Shown: positions 47,691 through 59,419, numbered from the stretch's first letter. The stretch: DNA of 64,000 bases from Dipteris shenzhenensis (GCA_047967505.1 CM106540.1), one strand, 5' to 3'. Numbers and translations: made by a program. Notes: generated from the letters alone by a model not told the origin.

Positions 47691-48460
47691 ATTCCAATCC
47701 CGAGAGAATAGAATTCTCAAAATTTGATGGAGCAAGAGAGGCGGATAAAATCCTTTAGTGGATTTGCCATTTTAAGCTTTATTTTGCGCATTAAGATAAG
47801 ACTGATGAGGAGAAGCTTGCTCTTGCCACATTGCATCTACAGAAGGATGCTTTGATATGGTGGTACAAATGGGAAAATAGCCTATTCTTAAATGGTCCAA
47901 GTTTGTAGAGCAGTTGAAGGCCACTTTCATGCCTGCAGGCATGAAGAAGAATTGGCTTTCCGTTGGGAAAGGCTTAGGCAATTCGATAACAAGAGTTAAG
48001 TTGAATTTACAGCGAGGTTTTGGAAACTCTCTTTAGACTTACATGAGAAGAGTGAGCATGATAGAAGAAATAAAAATTTAGCAACCTAAAGCCCGAAGGT
48101 GAGGTATGAAGTTGAAATGTTCAACCTAACTACCCTTAGAGACCTCACTAAATTGGCCGAGAGAAAATTGAATCTTTGTAAACCCTTCAACAAAGGAAAA
48201 GAAAAAGCTATTGTACAAAATGTCAACAGCCAATCACATCTTGGATGGATACCATTTCCTTTCATGATTGACGATGACAAGAAAAGGCTGATTAAGGATG
48301 GTAAAGGTTTCGGATGTAAGAAACATAAGCGAGGGCATCCATGGCATAAATGTTCTATTCTATTAGCCAAAATTGCCAAGACCAATTCTGTAAAAGGGAA
48401 AGGCAAAGCATCCAAGCAGGAGGGTGAGGCTTCTACGGTGCAATGGACATAGAACCAAGA
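47690..48460 (+). pseudogene. Retrotransposon gag (gypsy), plus strand
   Basis: The plus strand, with several stops, reads 'RIEFSKFDGAREADKIL', 'EEKLALATLHLQKDALIWWY' and 'FVEQLKATFMPAG', the canonical F-G......W......L.......W......F...L...F.P gag core. The open frame 48099-48452 follows with MRYEVEMFNLTTLRDLTKLA and a zinc-knuckle-like GCKKHKRGHPWHKC segment. No pol follows; about 500 bp later comes a polypurine tract and LTR, so pol was deleted or the element was non-autonomous. Confidence 0.75.
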
Positions 48461-48977
48461 GTAAATGCTATCCATTCAGCCAACATTGGTGTATGGATGT
48501 GAGAACTGGATAGAGAGTAGGTATATTCATTGTAGAGTATGGATAGAGAGTAAAGGATTTTCTCCTACATGTAGAGCATCTTATAGGATGAATAGGTTGA
48601 AATAGAAGAGTTAGAAAACGAGATTGATGATCTATAGTCTCTATAGACTAAGCGGTTCTCCATCACAAAATCATCTATGGCTAAGGTCGACCTAGTCAAT
48701 AACATATTTGGGTGAGAGAATCTTTTAATACTGTTTCAGGTTATTGAGCAGGTTATGGCACTGCAGTGGTACTTCTGCATTCAACATCAAGAAGAACCAA
48801 AACTTGAAGATGAGATTTAAGTTCTAATTTAGAAGAGATCATGTACTATCAAGAGAAGACTATTTGTAGATTATGAAGAGGAGATGTAAATGCAAAAGTA
48901 AAAGAGAAAATGTACGCAAGAGAAAGAGACAAGAGAGGATCTAGAAGAGGACTTCTTCCCATTCAAGCAGGAGGGAG

Positions 48978-49585
48978 TGTCATGACAATAGAAATCACTA
49001 ATATGTGATTAGTAGACATTAGAACTTTATTATATATTATATGCCAATGGTATAACATGTATTTGTATTCATGATGAACACCGACCGATTTAGATTTAAA
49101 TGCTGGATTGGGAGAGACTAAAATGAAATCGTTTAGACTTCACAAGCAGTTATACTTGAATGAAAAGATTTTGGACTACTTTTTGATTAGCCTTCTCCTT
49201 TAGTGCTAGCCTTCATCATGGCCGAGTCTGCTCTTCATCTCCGGAGTGCCGACAGAAACTCGGTATGAAGACTTTGTATAAATGGATGCTCAAGTATGTG
49301 TGGGTGACGTCAGTGGGGATGTCATAGTAGCTAGTCCTTGCTATGCATGATGGAGTTTCAATCTTATGAGTGACTATCGTGAGATTGAAACTGCACTATG
49401 TTGTGTTTTAGAGAATGAGTTTGGGAATGTTCCTGGATTCATCTAGGTATATGGACACCGACCGATATTGTAATGGCGGTGGATCATCTCAGTAGATATG
49501 GCTAGTCGAGTTGGAGCCACTACTTCAAACGGCATCAAATTTGGACATGTAACACTTATTCTATTAATAAAGGTGTGCACCCACG
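48978..49585 (+). repeat. Putative 3' LTR of the gag-only element
   Basis: A polypurine tract (CAGGAGGGAG, 48968-48977) is followed at once by TGTCATGAC, the expected LTR start. The right limit is uncertain, probably near 49580. Part of it recurs at 34235-34345. Confidence 0.55.
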
Positions 49586-50240
49586 TGTCTAGGTTCTAGG
49601 GGCAATAGGAAGGGAAGGGTGCATTAAGGTGCATTGAATGGTAGACGCATGGGTCATAAGCCAAGGGTAGGTGTAAATGGGAAGACGGAACTTGAGTGAT
49701 CTCAAGGGACATTAATGAAAGGGTATCACCCTTCATTGTGAATCTCACGCAACATTCTCTATTCACCTTGCATTCATCCACCATCTCTCTCCCACCTTGC
49801 ATGTAGGTAGAAAAGAGAAGTAGGTACTCTCACGAGGGCTCTCTTCCCCCATTGGAGGGCCAATTGGCATTCAAATTTCAAATTTTGCATGCATTGCACA
49901 CATTTGCATTCTTGAGAAGTCTGGTTCTTCACAAGTAAAACCTTCATTGTCACCTACTTAGGGTGAGTGGATGTCATCTTAGGAGCACCGTGGCTTTTCG
50001 ACCTAGAGAAATAGTCAGCTTGCAAGACCATATCGTTCCAGTCTATGACCTAGACAGACAATCCTGAGTGTTTCACATGGCGCTCGAGCTTACCTGCAAG
50101 ACCTTAGTTGCTGATTTCTCAATAACCCATCACAAGGCTTTGCCTTAGTGGGAATGGCAGGCTCTGATAGATGCCAAATTAACCGGGAATAGGAGATGGT
50201 GGCACAAACTTGAGGTGAGCTGTTGCTGCCAATACATTAA
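49586..50240. other. Unassigned sequence
   Basis: Nothing recognisable; one minus-strand 68-codon ORF without family resemblance. Confidence 0.3.
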
Positions 50241-50755
50241 ATCAGGGGTCTGCAGACGTGCCCTCTGTTCTAGTTTCAACAAAAAGGGATGACATGGGCA
50301 TCCACAGCCTATGGCATGCTTGCTTACTTGGCAGCCTCACAGCCACAGCCATTCGGAGCTGTAGATCAGCACAGCCACACAGGCTGTCATACAAATCTTT
50401 ACAGTAGTATGGGCTGAAGCTTGACAGGTAGGTTGTACCTCTTAATGATGTCAGAACCATGCCACAGAAAGACCTGTGGCAGCCAGGAGGTCAACAGACT
50501 AGCAGCACTGTCAACGGACAGCCATTGGCATGTATTCAATGTGAAGAGAGTGGGAGAGAGGTAAGGAGTCTCACTTGCAGCTTTCTCACATACACAAAGG
50601 GGGAATATACATAAAGGTGGAGGTTGAAAATAGTTTTCCTCTTCTTAGTTGTGAAAGCCAAAAGAAAACTCTCTTAGTACAAAAGGAACAGATGAACCCT
50701 ATATGTGGGTCTCAAACCAAACTCAGCTAACCTAGGTGGCATACTAATTGAGTCA

Positions 50756-52474
50756 TTAACTAGAGTACATAAAGGTAGCTGTCATCCAGCTATTATTCAT
50801 GGGCGGTGTACCAACTGCATCTACAGCTAACAAGTCGGTAACATAAATGCACAATGGCCATCCTGGCATATCACGAGTGGAGCTCGATATCTCAACACTC
50901 CCCCTCAAGCTCAATCCCAATTCCTGCACACCAAGCAGGTCTCTGAACTTGCGCAGCTTCTCTGCATCCAATGCCTTCATGAATATGTCAGCTACTTGAT
51001 CCTCCGTGCTGACATAAACCAGATCAATAAAACCTACTAGAACCTTCTCTCGCACATAGTGATAATGCACCTCAATGTGCTTTGTTCTAGCATGATAGAC
51101 TGGGTTATTTGCCAAGTGTATATTGCTCATGTTGTCACAATAAATGACAACTTGCCCATTTGTAGACTGATGCATATCATAAAGTAGCTTACGCAACCAA
51201 GCTACCTCACATGCAGCCATTGCCGTACCCCTGTACTCAGCCTCTGTGCTCGACAAGACAACTGTAGGCTGTTTCTTGCTGCTCCAAGTGACTGCAGCAG
51301 TCCCAAAAGAGAACACACATTCATTGGTAGATCGTCTATCAGAAATACTATCAGCCCAATCAGCATCAGTGTATCCATGCAATTGTATCTGAACCCCAGT
51401 CTCATAAAATAGTCCATACCGCAATATGGACTTAACATACCTCAGTATGCGTCTAACCGCATCCAAATGCAATTTCCTTGGAGCCTGCATAAACTGACTC
51501 ACCAACCCAACAACATAGCTCAAATCTGGTCTGGTAATAGTCATATAAATGAAACTTCCTACTATGTGTCTGTACATAGTAGGGTCTTCCAGAAGCTCAC
51601 TTGCATCTGTGCTCAACTTCACATTCTGCTCCAAAGGAATTGAAATAGGCTTATAGCCTGTCATCCTATATTTGGACAGCATGTCCAATCCATACTGCCT
51701 CTGCAAGAGTTGTATCCCACTTGGTGATCTAATTACCTCTGTTTTTCTCACATAGAGTGAGAAATCTGCCTTGGAAATCTGAAAGCCAATAGTGACAAGA
51801 TACTGTCCTATCTTGTCAGACCATGCTCTAGGTGCTTGCTTCAAGCCATACAAGGCTTTCTTCAACCTGCAAACAAACTCAGGATGAATGGCATGAACAT
51901 AACCTGGTGGCTGCTCCATAAAGACCCCTTCTTGCAAATCACCATGCAAGAAGGCATTCTTTACATCCATCTGATGTAAAGACCATCCCTTTGATGCAGC
52001 CATAGCAATGACTTCTCTTATGGTTTCCATTCTTGCAATTGGACTGAATGTTTCTTCATAAACAATGCCATATGTTTGTGCATACCCCTTGACTACTAAT
52101 CTTGCCTTGTATCTGCTCACAGAACCATTTGCATTGTGCTTCACCTTATAAACCCACTTACAGCCAATTGCATTCTTGTCTTTAGGCAAAGGCACCAATT
52201 CCCATATAGCATTTGCTTTCAAGACATCCATTTCTTCATCCATGGCTTTCTCCCATTTTTCTTTTCCCATGGCTTGCTCAAAAGAAGTGGGTTCTGGTTC
52301 ATGTATCACTTTGACCATATAGGCATAGTGAATGGCTGTAAATCCATCATATTTTAGCCTATCCACAGGATACTTAACTTTGGTAGACTTGCGCAAAAGA
52401 GACTCACTACCAGGTGCTCTCAAAACATCTCTTGTCTTTCTTACTCTAGGTGTAACAACGGAAGGAATATCCAA
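50756..52474 (-). pseudogene. Copia RT-RNase H frame with the YVDD region deleted
   Basis: A 572-codon open frame: WELVPLPKDKNAIGCKWVYK, RYKARLVVKGYAQ, VKNAFLHGDLQEGVFMEQPP, ALYGLKQAPRAW and DFSLYVRKTEV are followed directly by IRSPSGIQLLQRQYGLDML. The usual 'YVDDL...LKDLG.L.YFLGIE' stretch (roughly 60 residues, including both catalytic Asp) is missing without loss of frame. RNase H is complete in outline: GYTDADWA, SSTEAEYR, YCDN, HTKHIEVHYHYVREK and DIFMKALDAEK. The last 45 or so codons run into the 3' LTR. The enzyme must be dead despite the open frame. Confidence 0.9.
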
Positions 52475-52489
52475 CTTATCATCAAGGCT

Positions 52490-53800
52490 CTATTCTGAGC
52501 CACTGGATTCACCATCCACATAAGAGTGATCTGCATTCACATCAACCATGGGCTGATCTACTTTCTCTTTTCCCTTTCGTGATACTTGCATATCACTATC
52601 TGCATTGCTTTGAGGAGATTCTCCTGATCTCAATCTGCCTGTCCATGGCGAAGTATGTGAACCACTGCTAGAGGACACTACATGTCCACTAATATTTTGT
52701 GATTACTGCTGTGAATTCTGTATAGCATTACCATTTGTGCATCTACATCATCAATCACATTTACTGGTTTATACCAGCTGCTCATCTCATCAAAGACAAC
52801 ATCTCTGCTCATTGTAAACTTATGAGTAGAAGGGTTATAGCATCTATACCCTTTCTGCTGCAGAGAATAACTAATAAAGATGCACTTCTCAGCTTTTGGA
52901 TCCAACTTAGATCTCAACTTTATTTGGCACATGAACATAGGCAATGCAACAAAAAACTTTCAAATGAGAAATATCTGGTTTCCTACCTATCTCTCCTCTG
53001 GCGTCATGCCATGTATTGTTGCAGTGGGAGTCCTGTTCATTATGTAGACTGCTGTAACAATTGCTTCAGCCCAATAATAATTTGGTAGGTCTTTTTCATT
53101 GAGCATGGCACGAGATACCTCTCTAATATGCCTGTTTTTCTTTTCTGCAGTCCATTTTGTTGTGGGGTATGAGTGCATGAATATTGCTGCTTTATGCCAT
53201 GCTCTTGTAGGAACCTTGCAAACTCATTTGAGAGGTACTCTCCCTCTCCATCTGACCTTAGGTATTTTGTTTGCAAGCCTGTTTCTTTTTCAATCGTAGC
53301 TTTAAAAGCTTTGAAATACTCAAACACTTCACTTATCTTTTTCATAAAATACACCCAAACTTTTCTGCTGTAGTCATCAATAAAAGTGACAAAATAATGA
53401 CAGCCTCTAATAGATGCAACTTTAGTAGTCCACACATCAGAGTGGATTAATTCCAATGGCCTCTTACTCTCTTGAACATGTCTGGGAAATGGTTTCCTTG
53501 CCTGTTTTCCAAATTAACAGGCTTCACATACCTTATGCATTTCTGCAACCTTGAACTTAGGCAATCCTGCAACAATATTTTGGGCCTGCATTAATTTAAG
53601 TCGCTGTACATTAACATGATAAATGCATTTATGCCAGATATCAATATCTGCAACTACACCAGTCCCATGTGCAAACATTACTGCACTCAATTCAGGATGT
53701 CCGCATCCAACGTAAACATCCTGTCCTTCTTCTTCCCTTTTGCTATCCAGCGACCTTTATTTTTCATATCCTCAACAACACTGTTGCATCCGTACGCGTA
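52490..53800 (-). pseudogene. Copia protease-integrase region, broken
   Basis: Minus-strand segments read 'VVEDMKNKGRWIAKGKKKDR', a pre-integrase H..H/C..C-like part (WHKCIYHVNVQRLKLMQAQ, EMHKVCEAC), integrase PLELIHSDVW (first Asp), 'FVTFIDDYSRKVWVYFMK', YLRSDGEGEYLSNEF (second Asp), 'THTPQQNG' (Glu-region equivalent), then 'YYWAEAIVTAVYIMNR' and 'KAEKCIFISYSLQQKGYRCY'. A stop interrupts CEAC, and frames change near 53170, 52950 and 52680. Confidence 0.88.
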
Positions 53801-53980
53801 CGGGCCTTTTTTTCATACGGTCCCATGTGCAAACATTACTGCACTCAATTCAGGCATGTCCGCATCCAACGTAAACATCTTGCCCTTCTTCTTCCCTTTT
53901 GCTATCAAGCGACCTTTATTTTTCATATCCTCAACAACACTGTTGCATTCGTACACGTACGGTCCTTTTTTTCATACGGA
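53663..53980. repeat. 158-bp tandem duplication spanning the copia/hAT junction
   Basis: Unit 1 is 53663-53820 and unit 2 is 53821-53979. Each contains about 125 bp of copia and about 32 bp of GTACGG-rich sequence ('cgtacgg.ccttttttt'), so the duplication followed the joining of the two elements. Confidence 0.92.
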
Positions 53981-54095
53981 TTTTGTACGGCCGTACGTAC
54001 GGATGCGTATCTTATATTATTGCTTGGCTCCTATTTTCTAATCCGTATGACATCCTTGTGAAGGCTCCCGAATCCCAAGAAAGGCCGTACGTACT
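53789..54095 (+). promoter_or_regulatory. GTACGG word cluster, possible hAT subterminal repeats
   Basis: Words GTACGG, CATACGG and palindromic CCGTACGTACGG occur about ten times in 300 bp. hAT transposases bind short subterminal repeats of this size; that use here is inference. Confidence 0.5.
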
Positions 54096-54164
54096 ACAGT
54101 CTATGCCCAAATTCCAATCATTGACTCTCTGCCTGCACAGCGACCTTGCTGCCTCAAGAGCCTA

Positions 54165-54400
54165 TTTAGGCAGAGGTTTGCCCTCCATTTAGGCAGCCCT
54201 TTGCCCTCTTCTTCAGCACCTTGCTGCCCTCTATTTAGGCAGCCCTTTGCCCTCTTCTCAAGAGCCTATTTAGGCAGCCCTTTGCCCTCTTCTTTAGTCC
54301 CGACTCCCGAGTCCCCTCAGCCCTTCACTCTTTTCAGTTTGCCCTCTTCTTCAGCACCTTGCTGCCCTCTGTTTAGGCAGCCCTTTGCCCTCTTCTACTT
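54165..54400. repeat. Degenerate minisatellite with 'ggcagccctttgccctcttct'-like unit
   Basis: At least six close variants of 'tttaggcagccctttgccc' with 'tcttcttcagcaccttgctg' between them. It lies in the leader of the hAT element. Translations are Leu/Pro/Ser-rich and not genic. Confidence 0.85.
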
Positions 54401-54646
54401 GCTTTGGAGGTGAGTGGTCACCGTACAGTTGCAGCCCGCAGCTTGCCTCTATGCTCTACCTGCTCCAAGCGTCAAGGTAATTGCAATGGCTGCTCTTTTT
54501 TCCTGTTTTGCAGCAAGTGCTCTCTCTTTAGTTGATGCCATCTAACAGGGCAGCCTGCAAGGGCTTCAAGCCCTCTTTGGAAATTGTTCCTTTGCCCAAT
54601 GCCTTATTTGCCCTCTTTTGCAAATTTGCAACTTGTAGATCTGCAA

Positions 54647-55596
54647 ATGGGAAGACAAAAAGGACGAGAATGGAAATTTGTAGAGGCCTTAAAGCCTTTG
54701 GGGAAGGGCCAATACACTTGTAAATGTAAATATTGCCCTCATTCATGGGATGGAGGACCGACCCGTATAAGGGCACATTTTCTTGGGCTCACAGGCTTGG
54801 GGGTTGACAAGTGTACCACTCCTCATGAAAATGTGAAAGATACTTGTCGAAGATTGCAGGCAAAGGTGGCCCTAAAAACTGCTGCAAAACAGCTTGTTGA
54901 AGATGTGGCTGATTTGGGAGATGCCTCAGTGAGTGGTGTTGCAAGTGGAAATGCATCTGACTGTGCATATGAGCTAAAGCAAAAGAAGTTGAAGATGTCA
55001 AAGGGAACCTTGGAAAAGGCATGGGAGTCACAAGCACGGAAGGATGCATACATTGCTCTCCATTGTTTTTTATTTGCAGAGGATATTCCTCATTGGAAGG
55101 TGAGGAGCCCTTATTTTTTGGAGATGGTTCGTGCCATTGGTTAATTTGGGCCTACCTTCAAGCATCCTACAATGTTTTGCGCACAACGGAGCTAACTAAT
55201 GAAGTAGTATGCATAGATCAAGAGATGCTACAGTTTCGGGATAAGTGGAAAAAATATGGCTGCACCATAACTTGTGATGGTTGGTCTGACACTCGACACC
55301 GGCCTATAATCAATATTATGGTCTCATGCATATTTGGTTCAGTCTTCTTGAAGTCCGTGGACACAAGTGGGCAGTATAAGTCAGGGGAGTACATCTTTGG
55401 GATACTAAAAGATGCCATTCTTGATGTTGGGGCTGAAAATGTGGTGCAGGTGTGTATGGACAATGCATCTGACTGTGTGCGGGCAGGAGAATTGGTGGAG
55501 GAAGAGGGGCCTCACATTTTCTATACTAGATGCACATGCCATTGCCTTGACCTACTTCCTTTGATCATGATGTTTTGGTGTAGTATTGATTATTGA
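54647..55596 (+). pseudogene. hAT transposase (BED finger + DUF659), broken
   Basis: The ATG at 54647 opens MGRQKGREWKFVEALKPLGK, then a BED-type finger (CKCKYCPHSW...RIRAHFLGL...GVDKC), a variable linker, 'KDAYIALHCFLFAEDIPHW' and 'SPYFLEMVRAIG', where TAA at 55142 interrupts. After a one-base shift near 55160 the DUF659 domain continues: SYNVLRTTELTNEVV, 'KYGCTITCDGWSDTRHRPII', DAILDVGAENVVQVCMDNAS, FYTRCTCHCLDLL. DGWSD contains the first acidic residue of the catalytic RNase-H-like fold and VCMDNAS the second. The C-terminal hATC dimerisation domain is missing. Two lesions plus truncation make it inactive. Confidence 0.88.
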
Positions 55597-55600
55597 TCTA

Positions 55601-56225
55601 TGATCTATGATTCCATCAATTGAGAGTAGACACTATGTATGAATCATGAAAGGCCCCAAGCCATCATTCTGTAGAGCATCATTTGCTCCAGAAGTAGAAC
55701 AGAGGCTGCAGCCGTTCAGCCAAGGCCCAGAAGCCCCCTCCAAGCACCTCTACAGCCCCGTAGCCCTTATCCAGTGCGATATGTTTCCCAGCTAGCCATA
55801 GCCTCTTTAGCCCAATAGATCAAGCCATTCAGAAAATAGAAGATATTCAGTCCCAGGCCTACATATGTATTCAATGGCCCTTTAGCAATTGTGTATGTCT
55901 ATTTGGAGGTTGGTTCCCTTAAAATAGGACATACGGGCCAGATTTAGTTTAATGCATGCAATTTTTGCAGGAAAATTTTTGCAATTCACTGCAAGTTTTT
56001 GGTCCATGAAAGTGAATTGCATGGACCAAAACTTGCAGTGAATAATTCACTGATATATTTCCAAGCTCTCAGTTATACATCTATCTACTATACATTAAAA
56101 AGATAGGTAACGCCGTCCATGTGTTAGCAAAATTTCTCCAATTGGGCACAATTTTGAATGAGAAAAAGAGGGATCGCACTGATCAACACAAAACAAAAAG
56201 TGCACCTGCCAACAACTGAGCTCAG
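55601..56225. other. Unassigned sequence with one short perfect hairpin
   Basis: No coding sequence is recognised. It contains the hairpin at 55983-56043. Confidence 0.4.
55983..56043. repeat. Short foldback, 24-26-bp arms, 11-nt loop
   Basis: The arms 55983-56008 and 56020-56043 are complementary apart from one T in a T-run ('ttcactgcaagtttttggtc' against its complement). Confidence 0.92.
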
Positions 56226-56234
56226 GAGATCGAG

Positions 56235-56456
56235 ATGAAAGGCTTCGAGGGCTTCTGGAGCCACATAATTCCTTCTTCTCCAGGTAAACAATCTGCAGCA
56301 GTTATCATAACTCTCAGTCTCCTGCTGTGCAAGACTGATAAGTATGATGTGCTGAATCTTATGCATGCATATAGTCTCTCTCTCTCTCCTCTCTTCTCCG
56401 CTAGCATCCATGCTCCTGCACCCGGAGCACATTAAGTGAGAAAGTATGTTAGCTTC

Positions 56457-56524
<68 letters not shown>

Positions 56525-57404
56525 TGCATGCACAAAATATGCATGAAGCTTACATATTTTCTCACTTTATATATATATATATATATCCTACATGTGGACA
56601 GGAAACCCTGCATGGGAGCTTATGTCGAAAGACCTGATGGCACACATTTTAGAGCTGGCAAAATCCTTGCTGTATTCCAGCGTTTGGGGCAAGTTTATTG
56701 CAAAGAATGGGTGGCACGCTTCACGAGGAGGTGCTTGTGTGCAGAATTCAGTTAAGAATCTCAAAACCACTGCAGTTTCTGGCTGGAAAGTCAGGAAAAT
56801 CAGCAAAAACATAGATGTTGACGTGTTTTCCCGAAGATTTGGCTGGGCATGCATCTACAGACAGCGGCACAAGGGTGCTGGAATAGGCTGTAACATGTGG
56901 GGCAATTCTGGAGGGGGAAAATATCAAAGTTGCCTCCTGAAATTGAAGGTTTTGCCAAGGGCATGCATCCCTAGATGTAGACATGTGGCTTTACGGCTTG
57001 GTAGCTCAGACCAACCGCTAGAATTTCAAATTTCAGCAAAGGAAACATGTAAAATGTTAGAAAAGAAATGTGGAGGTTGCTTGTTAAGGCCCACACAAGA
57101 AGCTATTCAAAGAGTATGGTACCCAGGAATATTAGACGAAAATCTGTCTTCTCCTAGAATGTTATGTCGAATCACGGGCACAGGCACAAGTATTTTCCTC
57201 CCAGCCAACCTCGGTGGTAGCAAGCTCTCAGAAAATCAAAAAAAAAAATCAGATTACGTGAAAGCTTCAACTTCCAGCTTGCTTATTCCCAATGAGCCCC
57301 AAAATTCCCTAGATGGATCTAGTATGCCACATGTCTTCATTTTAGGGTCCTTAATGTATCATTTACCGGTCTCTTGGGATATCATTGAAACCATTTGCCC
57401 CTAG
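56235..57404 (+). CDS. Putative two-exon gene of unknown function
   Basis: A short first exon (56235-56283) starts MKGFEGFWSHIIPSSP and ends CCAG|GTAAAC. The intron spans TC/CA/AT microsatellites and ends GTGGACAG|G at 56599. The second exon (56600-57404) continues in phase as NPAWELMSKDLMAHILELA and runs for about 268 codons to a TAG at 57402-57404. The second-exon protein is basic and Cys/Gly-rich in the middle ('GWACIYRQRHKGAGIGCNMW'). The 'W.LM.KDLM..IL.L' start faintly recalls an F-box, but the rest of the motif is not convincing. It matches no family I know. It may equally be a chance open frame between transposons. Confidence 0.3.
56458..56590. repeat. Compound microsatellite (TC)n-(AC)n ... 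(AT)n
   Basis: TC run 56461-56486, AC run 56490-56521, 'gcatgcatgca', then an AT run 56569-56587. It falls in the intron of the putative two-exon gene. Confidence 0.95.
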
Positions 57405-57579
57405 GCATATTTCATGCATTTAGGTCCCTTAGCCTTAGATCCCCACCTAGTCTAGTGCCGTGTCACCCTCACCAAGGACCTTGACCTTTATTCCTTTTTG
57501 ATCATTTACATGAAGCCCAAACAATTATAATACAAACATTGATCCTTTAAAGGAAAATGTCGATTGACCCTTCCGAGGT

Positions 57580-59094
57580 CATGTTACCTCGACTTGAGCG
57601 TAACATTCCTTTCCTCTTCAGGCATCAGCGTCCTTGATGATAAAGTCTGGGAACACTCTCGGTAACTAGTATACGGATTTTCAGGTAGCTTTTGATAGAG
57701 GTAGACCATGCCATGCAACCAATACCGTGGGTATCTTCTGATTGCGTACTTGCATTGTTTCTCGGTCCAGGATTCCTGTTGGTTTGCATCTTGCATTATC
57801 CTCTATCTCCTGAAAGAAAACAACACCCTCGATTAGTGAGTCACCTGTATGCAAAAATTTCTTTAAACGAGAAACATGAAACATTGGGTGCACCTTACAA
57901 CCGTGTGGCAATTCTAATTTATATTCTACCTTGCCTATTCTTTTTAGAATTAACCATGGCCCATAATATCGAGGTGATAACTTAGCACACTCTCCTACAG
58001 TCAAAGACTTAGAATGTGAAGAAACTCTGAGAAAAACTTTTTCTCCTTCCTTAAATTCTTTAGTGGATCGGTTTTCATCCGCATACGCCTTAGCTCTATC
58101 CATAGCTTGGCGGATGTTTGCTCTCGCAAGTGCTAGCATCTCCCACATCTGAACCACAAAGTTCGCGGTACTAGGCACTTTCTGAGGTACTCCAACTATA
58201 GTTGGATTCGTTGGTCTATAACCATAGTTCAGTTCAAACGGACTGAACTCTGTAGAGGAATGTTTTCTATCATTGTAGGCAAATTCTAACAATGGCAACC
58301 ACTTGTCCCATGTATGCTGCCTCAATGACACATATGCTCTAAGCATTTTCTCTAAAATTTGGTTGGTTCTTTCCGTCTGACCATCCGTTTCTGGATGATC
58401 CCCACTACTCATTCCCAACTCAGTCCTTAGTATCTCAAATACCGCAGTCCAAAAATGACCGGTAAATTTGACATCTTTGTCTGACACTATGGATTTAGGT
58501 AATTCATACAAACGAAATATATGTCTAATAAACAAATCCACCACTTGCGGGGCACTAACAGACTCTCTAGTTGGAATGAAGTGAGCCATCTTGGTAAGAC
58601 GATCAACCACCACAAGGATAGAACCATATCCACCTTGTATCGTAGGCAATAAAGTCCATGGAAATCCTCTCCCACCTACCTAGTGGTATTTCCAAGGGCT
58701 GTAAAAGTCCGGGTGGCTTCACCTGCTCTGCCTTACTTACCTGACACGAAAAACAACATGTCACATATTCATGAATATGCTTTTTCATCTTTGGTCAAAA
58801 GAATTCTCGTCTCACGAGATCATATGTCTCTCAACTCCTAGATGTCCCGCACATGGGCTATCATGGCATTGTTGAATGACTCTTTGTCTGAGATCATTCT
58901 GATTAGGTATTACTACCTTGCCATTTCTTTTCAGCATACCATCCCTTATGGCATATCTTGCATAAGTTTGGCCTTTTCTGGATGCCAGGTCATCCTTTTC
59001 CTCGGGTTTTAATACATGAGTCTTAGGCCAAAGGCTCTGGACGAACTCGTCCACCTTTTGAGTTTCTCTAATCTCGGTCATTAGGGCACTCTTT
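57580..59094 (-). pseudogene. Ty3/gypsy chromovirus fragment: integrase and chromodomain
   Basis: Minus-strand frames read MTEIRETQKVDEFVQSLW at 59090, the zinc domain (CHDSPCAGHLGVERH ... VTCCFSCQVSKAEQ), catalytic ISMDFIA, WLIVVDRLTKMAHFIPTRES, SIVSDKDVKFTGHFW (second Asp), DGQTERTNQILEKML (Glu), 'SPRYYGPWLILKRIGKVEY', HPMFHVSRLKKFL and a chromodomain-like 'VLVAWHGLPLSKATWE'. Frameshifts occur near 58630 and 58790 and stops in the chromodomain. It is a different family from the chromovirus at 39-46 kb. The upstream part (RT, gag) is absent because a copia element is inserted at 59094/59095; it should resume beyond the right window edge. Confidence 0.88.
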
Positions 59095-59352
59095 TGTGAG
59101 ATGGGGAGAGAGCAAAGTGAGAGCAAGAGCAGGAGAGTGAGAGAGCTGAAAACGATAGTTGCAATTAGATGAGTGTGTACAACTGAATAGAGTGATAGGT
59201 TTTGTCTAAGTGACAAAACCTTATCCTTCACTAACCGTAGTTAGTAAACTAACTGTGGTTAGGGGGAAAAACCTCTAAGTGAGGGAAAAGTGCCCCTAAC
59301 CTACTTATTACATTACATTGGTCACTGCTAAATTATAGCAATAATTTTAACA
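59095..59352 (-). repeat. 3' LTR of second copia (258 bp)
   Basis: TGTGAGATGG...TTTTAACA on the plus strand; inverted it begins TGTTAAAAT right after the polypurine tract. Its left border cuts the gypsy integrase frame precisely. Confidence 0.78.
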
Positions 59353-59419
59353 CCCCCTTGCAGTGCCAATGTCTTGTACAAGGAAATGATCAATCACCAA
59401 AAGGAGATAAGTTCAGGGC

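Larger units (their letters stand above)
50260..53800 (-). mobile_element. Ty1/copia element, 5'-truncated, catalytic core deleted
   Basis: Minus-strand order is GAG-pre-integrase, integrase, RT, RNase H, then polypurine tract GAGGGGGAG and the 3' LTR start TGTTGAGATATC (LTR end at 50897 on the plus strand). Integrase before RT identifies Ty1/copia. gag and the 5' LTR are missing beyond 53800, where hAT-like sequence begins. The lower LTR limit is not determined. Confidence 0.88.
53789..55600 (+). mobile_element. hAT-superfamily DNA transposon, 3'-truncated
   Basis: It begins with a cluster of GTACGG/CCGTAC words, has a repetitive leader and then a BED-finger/DUF659 transposase that ends abruptly at 55596. 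No 3' subterminal cluster, dimerisation domain or matching 8-bp target duplication is found, so the right end is lost or beyond recognition. Confidence 0.65.
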
